Shown here piece after piece: positions 50,847-58,334 of a stretch of DNA of 64,000 nucleotides. The stretch comes from an uncultured Acetatifactor sp. (lineage in GTDB: Bacteria > Bacillota > Clostridia > Lachnospirales > Lachnospiraceae). The translations under genes were made by a program, and so were the position numbers. A model generated the notes under the pieces. It had not been told where the DNA came from and searched no databases. It saw nothing but the letters and a program-made list of their open reading frames with translations. Within the stretch, counting starts at the first letter, position 1, and each line of letters begins with the position of its first letter. Location of the stretch: positions 1-64,000 of the forward strand of contig CAJUAH010000002.1 in the NCBI GenBank assembly GCA_910584375.1, read 5' to 3'.

Positions 50847-51650
50847 TTACGTAATGCCCCGTTTTAATATGTCTCTGCATCCATCAATAAATTTCCATGA
50901 TTGATCATTGCATTTATTTTTCCATGCATTCACCACTAAATTTAGTGGCATAAGATTAGGATACGGATCACTTCCTACAATTTCCGGGGCTTTAAAATGA
51001 GATGGAAACAGCCATTTGTATGAATTTATTTCACAGGCTTTTTCTCCGATAAAAGCAGCAATTTTTACCAACAGTTCTTTGACCTCTTCATAAGGTGAAT
51101 CCGTGCTTTTCACTAGAATTATCTTAATCCTGTTGAACCATTCATCTATATCACTCAACTGCCCAGGAATTATTTTGATTTGATACTCCTCCACAAAGGC
51201 ATCTGCTAAATGTTTATGCTCATTATATAGTTTTTCTGCCATTGCTTTTGTTGGTATAATCTCTTCTTCATGGCTCATTTTTTCCAGCAAATCAAGCCCA
51301 TATTCCACTGTAAGATCAGCAAGCAGGCACAATCTTTCTTTATAAGTCTTTTTGTCCAGATATGTTACCCAGCCGCCTGTTCCATACTTTTTCAGTTCTT
51401 CAAGCCCCTGTTCTATTCCATATCCATATGCATCCGTATGAAAACGCACAATTAATGATTGGGAAAAATTACTTTCCTGTATATTGACATATTGTTTTAT
51501 AACTTGATTTTCAGGATCATAATATCTTTTTATTCCTTGCACTTCTCGAATAAAAATTCTGCATGATCCATCTGTTTTTTGATAAGTAAAACCATAATCT
51601 TTCAACTTTTCACCTACAATTTGTTTGATAATTTGTGTTTTTTTCATCAT
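50847..51650 (-). CDS. RHS-linked hypothetical protein (intact copy)
   Basis: About 267 residues, soluble, mostly alpha-helical. N-terminus IIKQIVGEKLKDYGFTYQKT, then VQGIKRYYDPENQVIKQYVN, IVRFHTDAYGYGIEQGLEEL, and the C-terminal block YGLDLLEKMSHEEEIIPTKA with CEINSYKWLFP. No family recognised. It lies between the RHS-linked SmpA-like gene and the decayed RHS copy, and a truncated duplicate follows the second SmpA-like gene, so it travels with the toxin cassette. Either a second immunity protein or an accessory factor. AAAGG site upstream. Confidence 0.65.
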   Translation of the reverse strand: MMKKTQIIKQIVGEKLKDYGFTYQKTDGSCRIFIREVQGIKRYYDPENQVIKQYVNIQESNFSQSLIVRFHTDAYGYGIEQGLEELKKYGTGGWVTYLDKKTYKERLCLLADLTVEYGLDLLEKMSHEEEIIPTKAMAEKLYNEHKHLADAFVEEYQIKIIPGQLSDIDEWFNRIKIILVKSTDSPYEEVKELLVKIAAFIGEKACEINSYKWLFPSHFKAPEIVGSDPYPNLMPLNLVVNAWKNKCNDQSWKFIDGCRDILKRGIT

Positions 51651-51818
51651 AAATAAGCCTTTCTCATTATGGCGCACATGCTATGGCAGTCAAACTCTCA
51701 TCTTCCGTTGATGGTTTTTAGCGATTTTGCGGCTGGAATAATTCCTATCTCCGGCCTGTATTCCCTCAACTACAATTTATATGCTGAGAAAAGAATCTTT
51801 AAATAGCTATTCCAATTG

Positions 51819-52223
51819 TCATTTTTCCCTTGTCTCATTTAATGGAATCTCTCCTACATATGTATCAGATGTATATATAAACATTTGGGATATTTTTGTA
51901 TACTCCCCTTCTTCATCTCTTCCAAACCACAGCGCTATATATTGATCATCTGCTTTGTAATAAGGCATCATAATGCCCGACCCCATCATTCCATTGGGCT
52001 TTCCAATTTCATTTACTATTTCTTCGTATGTTGTATCAGCGCTCAAGTTATAAAAATAGTCAATTTTAATATTTCTATCAAAAAATTCATACGATGCTGG
52101 CTTGTTGGCAATTATTATATATTGAATATTCATATTTTTACTCTCCCTCAAATACTTATTTGCAATTACTATGCAGATTATAATTATAATGATCAATATT
52201 CCTGCAATTATTTTCTTTTTCAT
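51819..52223 (-). CDS. Membrane-anchored SmpA-like protein, copy A (candidate immunity)
   Basis: 134 residues. N-terminal helix IIAGILIIIIIICIVIANKY, then a small domain: YEFFDRNIKIDYFYNLSADT followed by TYEEIVNEIGKPNGMMGSGI and MMPYYKADDQYIALWFGRDE. Like its paralogue it has the SmpA/BamE-type pattern. It begins inside the rhs stop (4-base ATGA overlap), so its translation is coupled to the toxin. Membrane tether with the domain on the outside would suit neutralising a toxin that acts at or beyond the membrane; this is inference. Confidence 0.72.
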   Translation of the reverse strand: MKKKIIAGILIIIIIICIVIANKYLRESKNMNIQYIIIANKPASYEFFDRNIKIDYFYNLSADTTYEEIVNEIGKPNGMMGSGIMMPYYKADDQYIALWFGRDEEGEYTKISQMFIYTSDTYVGEIPLNETREK

Positions 52224-55200
52224 TCAAAACATTCCCCGTCTTTCCTTGTAATATAAAATTCCCCAAGCAATATATAATTAAATTTTTCCATTTCTACGGC
52301 ATAATCCGTCATTATGTCCCCATAAATCGGATATCCATTCGCGTCTTGATCCACAATTGCTTTATTTGTTGCTTCAAATGTCCCATGTTTATTGTACCAA
52401 GTTCCTGTCAGCTCATCATATACATACCAATGATAGTCACCTCCCGGTTGAACCACAAGCGCCACCCTTTTTCCACCTTCCATTCCTTCCTGATATTCTA
52501 TAAAATTTATCCCTACTACATCCATATCAGCTTTTACCACATTAATCAAATTTTGATTGCTTTCAGAAGTTCCTGCTAGATAATGATTAAAATATCCTAT
52601 TGATCCAATTATGGGGATTGCACTGTTCCGATAATATGTATCATTACTCAATAGCCCTGGTTGATTCCCGTATAATGGAAATTTTTCTCCTGTTATCGGG
52701 TTTTCTAACATACCAAAGGCATATGCATAACAATTCGTATTAAATTGATATTCCTCTGTATTATATCTTTCACAGTCATAAACAGGTGTATATGGTTCCA
52801 GGTCAGTCCCTATTACAGGTGTATACGGTTCAGAAACCACTTCCGTTTCCTTAGTGGAGCAGCCTGTCAGCATTGTGACTCCAAGGATCAGCGGGATGAT
52901 TAGCCACGGGAATCTTCCGTTCAGGTCCACATGCTCCAGGGGCTGGTTCCAGCAGTAGGTGTAGCGGTTCATCGTGTGGGGAAGTGTCGTTAGTCCCGGT
53001 ATTTTGTCCTCACTGGTAAATCTTCCCGCCGCGGCGTCGTAGCGTCTGGCCTGGGCGAAGTATAGGCCGCTGGTTGTCTCCATCTGGTAGCCGGTGTAGC
53101 CAAAGGGCTGCAGCTGGTCTTCCGGGGTGTGGCGGAGGGCCTGGCCGTATTCGTCAAAGGCGTAGCTTTCCCGGATCTGGCCTTGTTCGTCGGTGAGCAG
53201 CATGGGGCTGCCCAGGTCGTCCTGGAGGTAGTAGCTGTTTTGGCCTGTCTCCTGCATGGCGGCTACGTTGGCGTCCCAGTGGAAGGTCTGTTTTTTTCCT
53301 GTGGCGGCGTCCTGCGTCAGGAGGAGGTTGTGGTATTGTCTGGTCAGGTCCAGGGTGTAGCGGATGTGTTGTTCCGGGTCCTGGGGGGCTTTGTGGTCTA
53401 TGGCCGGGGCGGGGTTGCCGGTTTCTCTGGTGTAGGTGTCCTGGCCGGTGCGGTTTCCCAGGGCGTCGTAGGTGTAGTGGGCTGTTTTTTCCACGCCGTC
53501 TTTGATTTGGAGGGCGGCGGTCATGTGGTTGGCCGCGTCGAAGGTAAATGTTTTGAGCAGTTGTTCTCCTGCGGTTACTGTTGTCAGGTTGCCTCTGCGG
53601 TCGTAGGTGTAGGTCTGTTCTTGTCCCGCGTCTATGAGGGCGGTCATCTGGTTGTTGGCGTTGTATCGGTATGTGGTCAGGGTGGGGGTCTGGCCGGTGT
53701 AGTCTTCTTTGGCAGTGCGGTTGCCCAGGGCATCGTAGGTGTATTTTCTCAGGGGTTGTCCGTTCCGGGTCACGCGGGTCAGGCGGTTTAGGGGGTCGTA
53801 GGTGTAGGTGAAGGTGCCGTTGTCCTGGTCTGTGTCGTGGCGTTGTCGGTGGGTTTCGGTTTTGTTGCCCGAGAGGTCGTATTTGTAGGTGTATTGTTCC
53901 TGGAAACCGTTCCCTGTATGGCGGATGGTTTCAAACATTCCGGCTTTGTTGTAGGTGTATTGGGTCGTGATGCCGTTGGGGAATGTCTTTTCCATGAGGC
54001 GGCCCAGGGGGTCGTAGGCGTAGGTTATGGCGCCGCCGGGGGCGGTCAGTGTGGTGAGCTGGCCTTTTTCGTTGTAGGTGTAGGTGGTCTCCTGGCCGTC
54101 GGGGTAGGTGAGGCGCAGTTTTTCGTTCATGTTGCCCCATTCATAGGCGACGGTGTTTCCGGCGGGGTCTGTCACGGAGGTCACTCTGCCAAGGGCGTCT
54201 GTGAGGATGTGGGTTATGTTGTTGTTTTCGCGGGTTTCTTTGAGTCTGCGGAGGGGGTCGTAGGTGTAGGCTACGTCGTTTCCGTCCGCGTAGAGTATGT
54301 TGGTGAGCAGGCCGCGGCTGTCGTGGGTGTAGGCGGTGTGGAATCCGTCTTTGTCGTATTTGTCTGTCAGTCTTCCGTTTTTGTCGTAGGAGAAGGTCTC
54401 TGTTGCGCCCAGGGGGTCGGTTATGGCTGTGACGAGTCCTTGTGTGTTGCGTTGGTATGTGGTGGTCTGGGTCTGGGTTTCTGCGGTCTCCTGTACTTCT
54501 CCGATCCGCTCCACTTTTGTGAGGCGGCCCATGGGGTCGTAGGTGTAGCGGGTCTGGTTTCCCAGGGCGTCGGTCACGGCGGCGAGGTTGCCGTTGGGGG
54601 TGTAGGTATAGTCTGTGCGGCGGCCGTTTGGGTCGGTCATGGCTGTGAGGTTGCCCAGGGGGTCGTATTCGTAGCGGAGGGTTCCGCCGTCGGGGTTGGT
54701 GACGGTGGTCCTGCGGTTCAGGGCGTCGTAGGTGGCGGTCAGTTTTTCTCCCGTGGCGTTTTCCATGGAGGTGCAGTTGCCGTTGGGGTCGTAGGTGTAG
54801 CGGATGGTGGCGCCGTCGGGTTTTGTGAGTTGTTGTAGTTTTCCGTTTTTGTAGGCGCGTTTTTCTTCGCTGCCGTTGGGGTAGCGTATGTCCACTATGT
54901 TTCCCATGGGGTCGTAGGCGTAGGCGGTGGTGTTTCCCATGGGGTCGGTCTGGGAGACGCAGCGGTTCAGGGCGTCGTAGGTGTAGGTGGTCTGGTTGCC
55001 CAGGGCGTCGGTCACGCTGGTCAGGTTGCCCTCCTGGTCGTAGGCATAGCGGGTCTGCGCTCCTGTGGGGTCTGTCTCCTGGATGAGACGGTTCAGGGCG
55101 TCGTAGGTGTAGGTTGTGCGGTTTCCTTCGGGGTCGGTGATGGCGGTGGGGTTGCCGTTGGGGTCGTAGGTATAGTGGATGGTGGCGCCGTCGGGCAGGT

Positions 55201-57307
55201 GTTTTTCGCTCAGGCGGTTGTCTGTGTCGTAGGTGTAATCTATGGTTCCGCCGTCGGGCTGGAGGACGCGGCTGGTGTTCCACATGTTGTCGTAGGTGTA
55301 TTGTGTGGTGTTGCCTTCTTTGTCGGTGATGGCGCTGATCCTGCCAATGGGGTTGTATGCGGCCTGTATTGTGTGGCCGTCGTAGTCTGTGACGCGGGTC
55401 ACTTTTCCGCTTTCATTGTAGGTGTAGTCTCTGTGCGCGCCAAGGGGGTTTGTCACTCTGGTGATTTTGTCGGCGTGGTCGTATTCGTAGGCGGTGGCGT
55501 TGCCGTTGGCGTCGAGGGTGCGGATGGCGCGGTTCAGGTCGTCATATTGGTAGGTTATGTCGGCGCCTCCGGCGTCTTGGATGTGGGTTATGTTTCCTCT
55601 GTGGTCGTAGGTTATGTCTGTGGCGGTGTTGTCGGGGTTTTGTATGCGGATGGGTCTTCCCTGTCCGTCGTAGGTGATGTGGGTTCCGGTTCCGTCCGCG
55701 GCTGTGGCGGTGAGGAGGTTTCCTTTTTTGTCGTAGGTGTTGCGGAGTTTTTCTTTTCCGTTTATCTTGAGGGTGGTAAGCTGGTTGTCGGCATTGTAGG
55801 TCAGGCTGGTTTTTTCTCCCAGGGGGTTGATGAGCTGGGTGAGGTTGCCGCGGTTGTCGTAGGACATGCGGGTGGTGTTGCCGTTTCGGTCTGTGTGGAG
55901 GGTTTTCTGGTTTTTTTCGTTGTAGGCGAAGTGTTCTTTGGTGCCGTCTTGGTAGAGGATGTCGGTGGTGCGGTAGCGGCTGTCGTGGAGGTAGGTGATC
56001 TTACTGCCGTTGCGTTCGGTCAGGGTGACTTGGCGTCTGGCGTCGTCGTAGGCGTAGTCCATGTGGCCGCCGTCGGGGAATTGTTGGCGGGTGACGCGGC
56101 GTTTCTCGTCGTAGGTGTTTTGGACGGATGTTTGGCCACGGGGGTTGATGGTCTGTTCTATGCGGCCGTTTTTGGCGTAGCGGTAGGCGTAGGTGGCTCC
56201 CTGGGGGGTTTGGACGGTGGCGAGTTTTCCTTTTTCGTAGGTGAGCTGCACGGATCTTCCGGTGTGGTCGGTCACGTTGGTGAGTTGGCCGGTTTGGTCG
56301 TAGGTGTAGGTCAGGGAGGTGTGGTTGTCGGTCTGGGCTTTCTGTAGTCTGCCGGTCTGGTCGTAGGTGAAGGTGGTGCCTCTGTTGTTCCGGTTTTGCT
56401 GGCGGGTCATGTGGCCTGTTTCGTTAAAGAGGATGCTTTCCCCCGCGAGGTTTGTCAGGGCATAGTTGTCCCCTTGTTTTGTGAGGGTCTCCAGGGCGGA
56501 GTGGAGGCTTTGGTAGGTTCCGTCCGGGGTCCTGCGGAAGGTCTTTTTCTGGCCGTCTCCCATGGTGACGGTGGCTTTGCCTTTTTCCGGGTCTTCTTCC
56601 AGGCGGATCTCGTAGTTGTGGACAAAGCATCTGCCCAGGGTGCCTTTTCCGCGGCTCTTGGCGTTGTAGTAGCGGTGGAAGGAGAGGGGGATCTCGCCGT
56701 TTATCCTGAGGTCTTCGTGGTCGTAGACGAAGTTGCCGGTGGAGAGGTTGACGGGGTCTTTGCTGTATTGGGCGGCTGCGGCGGATAGGCCCAGCATGTC
56801 GTTCTCGATGCCGGTGAGGAGTTCGGAGAGGTCTTCGGTGGTCATGTCCCAGCCTGCTTTCAGTTCCTGTAGTCTCTGGCTGAATTGCGGGTAGCTTAGG
56901 TCTATATCTCCTGTGTCCAAGAGGCTGCGGAGTTCGCCGATCCTTCCTTTCACGGAGTGCAGGGTTTCTTCTATGGCGTCCATGCTTTGAGCCAGGGCGG
57001 TGTCGTAGGAGGGGATGTCATTCATGAGTTTGTTCAGGATGGTGTCCATGCGGGTGATGGTATCTTGATAGATGTCGTTCCGCAGTTTGCCGGACAGGGC
57101 GTCGATGTCGGAGCCCAGCGCGCCTACTTTGTATTCTGCGTCGATACCGTTGTAGATGGAGGCGATGGCGGCGATGGAAATTTCCATCTTTTGGCTGATA
57201 CTGATGGCCTCAGTCAGGATGGCTTTTCCCTGGGTGAGGAGTTCGTTTATGGCGTTAATATCGAAAGCTCGGTCACGGTCTATGAATATTCTGTTATTGT
57301 TTCTCAT
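52220..57307 (-). CDS. RHS/YD-repeat polymorphic toxin with cysteine-protease-like C-terminus
   Basis: 1695 residues. Residues 1-180 are helical with no signal peptide, resembling LXG/ESX-type export domains. DPVNLSTGNFVYDHEDLRIN (184-203) opens the DUF6531-type RHS start. Dozens of YD repeats follow (pattern YDPxGNxTxxTDPxGNxTxYxYDxxxR) to about residue 1430, then the core-closing QARRYDAAAGRFTSEDKIPG and NRYTYCWNQPLEHVDLNGRF. From about 1463 comes a hydrophobic segment ending in a lipobox-like LTGC (Cys1483), then the toxin domain with NTNCYAYAFGM (Cys1526) and GGDYHWYVYDE (His1626), ending KDGECFE. Cys/His spacing and WYNKHG suggest a papain-like fold. The toxin part is AT-rich, unlike the core. 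Confidence 0.85.
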   Translation of the reverse strand: MRNNNRIFIDRDRAFDINAINELLTQGKAILTEAISISQKMEISIAAIASIYNGIDAEYKVGALGSDIDALSGKLRNDIYQDTITRMDTILNKLMNDIPSYDTALAQSMDAIEETLHSVKGRIGELRSLLDTGDIDLSYPQFSQRLQELKAGWDMTTEDLSELLTGIENDMLGLSAAAAQYSKDPVNLSTGNFVYDHEDLRINGEIPLSFHRYYNAKSRGKGTLGRCFVHNYEIRLEEDPEKGKATVTMGDGQKKTFRRTPDGTYQSLHSALETLTKQGDNYALTNLAGESILFNETGHMTRQQNRNNRGTTFTYDQTGRLQKAQTDNHTSLTYTYDQTGQLTNVTDHTGRSVQLTYEKGKLATVQTPQGATYAYRYAKNGRIEQTINPRGQTSVQNTYDEKRRVTRQQFPDGGHMDYAYDDARRQVTLTERNGSKITYLHDSRYRTTDILYQDGTKEHFAYNEKNQKTLHTDRNGNTTRMSYDNRGNLTQLINPLGEKTSLTYNADNQLTTLKINGKEKLRNTYDKKGNLLTATAADGTGTHITYDGQGRPIRIQNPDNTATDITYDHRGNITHIQDAGGADITYQYDDLNRAIRTLDANGNATAYEYDHADKITRVTNPLGAHRDYTYNESGKVTRVTDYDGHTIQAAYNPIGRISAITDKEGNTTQYTYDNMWNTSRVLQPDGGTIDYTYDTDNRLSEKHLPDGATIHYTYDPNGNPTAITDPEGNRTTYTYDALNRLIQETDPTGAQTRYAYDQEGNLTSVTDALGNQTTYTYDALNRCVSQTDPMGNTTAYAYDPMGNIVDIRYPNGSEEKRAYKNGKLQQLTKPDGATIRYTYDPNGNCTSMENATGEKLTATYDALNRRTTVTNPDGGTLRYEYDPLGNLTAMTDPNGRRTDYTYTPNGNLAAVTDALGNQTRYTYDPMGRLTKVERIGEVQETAETQTQTTTYQRNTQGLVTAITDPLGATETFSYDKNGRLTDKYDKDGFHTAYTHDSRGLLTNILYADGNDVAYTYDPLRRLKETRENNNITHILTDALGRVTSVTDPAGNTVAYEWGNMNEKLRLTYPDGQETTYTYNEKGQLTTLTAPGGAITYAYDPLGRLMEKTFPNGITTQYTYNKAGMFETIRHTGNGFQEQYTYKYDLSGNKTETHRQRHDTDQDNGTFTYTYDPLNRLTRVTRNGQPLRKYTYDALGNRTAKEDYTGQTPTLTTYRYNANNQMTALIDAGQEQTYTYDRRGNLTTVTAGEQLLKTFTFDAANHMTAALQIKDGVEKTAHYTYDALGNRTGQDTYTRETGNPAPAIDHKAPQDPEQHIRYTLDLTRQYHNLLLTQDAATGKKQTFHWDANVAAMQETGQNSYYLQDDLGSPMLLTDEQGQIRESYAFDEYGQALRHTPEDQLQPFGYTGYQMETTSGLYFAQARRYDAAAGRFTSEDKIPGLTTLPHTMNRYTYCWNQPLEHVDLNGRFPWLIIPLILGVTMLTGCSTKETEVVSEPYTPVIGTDLEPYTPVYDCERYNTEEYQFNTNCYAYAFGMLENPITGEKFPLYGNQPGLLSNDTYYRNSAIPIIGSIGYFNHYLAGTSESNQNLINVVKADMDVVGINFIEYQEGMEGGKRVALVVQPGGDYHWYVYDELTGTWYNKHGTFEATNKAIVDQDANGYPIYGDIMTDYAVEMEKFNYILLGEFYITRKDGECFE

Positions 57308-57464
57308 CTTGTTTTCCCCTTTTTCATCTAATTGTTTTTACGCAATTTTCTTTTACACAAAATTTGCCCTTATTACCTTCCATAGCTCTCAGCAGGACTT
57401 AAAATTTTGTCATTCTTTCCCCATAGTACACTTAATTATTTGTTCCTGTATACTTTTTCTCTTA

Positions 57465-57530
57465 TATCAATGCTCCTCTATCAATGCTCCTCCCCTGGCC
57501 TATAAAGTTATGTTCTTTTATCTAAGTATA
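57465..57530 (-). promoter_or_regulatory. RHS upstream region: -10 and 14-bp tandem repeat
   Basis: TATCAATGCTCCTC occurs twice in tandem (57465-57492) on the plus strand. TATACT on the minus strand (57525-57530) is a likely -10 for rhs, with a weak TGGCAA -35. The rest of the AT-rich 57308-57620 gap shows nothing else recognisable. Confidence 0.4.
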
Positions 57531-57620
57531 ACACAATATTATTTCCCTTGCCATATGATCTTTGTATAACCCTCGCTACGCCAGATGCCATATAATGCTT
57601 TTATATGTTACTACAGTCCT

Positions 57621-58283
57621 CTAAAAAAGAGAATCCCTGTGATAATCTGTCACTTCGCTGCCTAACCTGGCAAACAGCTCTCTCACCGTTGTCTCCCCAT
57701 GCTGAATCGCCAACAACTCCCTATCGGTCACGCCGATAAATTCCACGAACTCCACTTTTCCGTTTGGCGTGTTCAGCGTCTGGAATTTGCTGTCCGGCAC
57801 GGTGATAAAGCCCGTAATATTCGACTTGGTCTGGACGTCTATGCCCTGCGTCTGACCGGTATATACGTATTCCCACGGTGAAAAGAACTCCCCCTGTGTA
57901 TAGGTGAGTCTGGCCAGGCTCTGCAGGATCCCGCAGATACACAGCAATTCTCCGTTTTCATCCTCATAATCGTCTTTTTTAAGCCGGAAGGTAAACTCCA
58001 TTCCAAAACCGCTGAACTCCGGATCGTCGCTTTCCTTCTCGTACAGCTCCGACATCCCATAGGTCACAAAATGCCAATAGTCCCCGCCGTCATACAGGTC
58101 TATGCCGTCCAGAGGATCCTTGCCGCCAAGCCGCCATTTGAGCAGAGTACCGTAATGTTCCCGCAGCCTCCCGGGATAGACCCTCTCGCATTCTTCATGG
58201 ATGGCGTCCCATCCAGTAGCCTGCAGTTCTTCTGTCTGTTTCACAGAATTATTTTTTTCTGAATTATCCTTGCGATTCGACAT
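57621..58283 (-). CDS. Suppressor-of-fused (SUFU) domain protein
   Basis: 220 residues. Bacterial SUFU family: GWDAIHEECERVYPGRLREH, YGTLLKWRLGGKDPLDGIDL, YDGGDYWHFVTYGMSELYEK, and DPEFSGFGMEFTFRLKKDD are all near-consensus. N-terminal 25 residues are a charged, Lys/Asn/Glu-rich tail. SUFU proteins occur as immunity proteins in polymorphic toxin loci but also as stand-alone genes. Start with GGAGGG 7 bases upstream. It lies 313 bases upstream of rhs on the same strand, with its own spacing, and 51 below metH. Confidence 0.88.
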   Translation of the reverse strand: MSNRKDNSEKNNSVKQTEELQATGWDAIHEECERVYPGRLREHYGTLLKWRLGGKDPLDGIDLYDGGDYWHFVTYGMSELYEKESDDPEFSGFGMEFTFRLKKDDYEDENGELLCICGILQSLARLTYTQGEFFSPWEYVYTGQTQGIDVQTKSNITGFITVPDSKFQTLNTPNGKVEFVEFIGVTDRELLAIQHGETTVRELFARLGSEVTDYHRDSLF

Positions 58284-58334
58284 GTATTTACCCTCCGTTA
58301 TAATAATTTATAGCCAATAAGGCCTGCATTTTCT

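Noticed and set aside
55175..56347. Long plus-strand open frames (up to 390 codons) opposite the RHS gene
   Set aside because: They are Val/Gly-rich mirror translations caused by the codon bias of the YD repeats and lack ribosome binding sites and any domain; the minus strand carries the real RHS protein.
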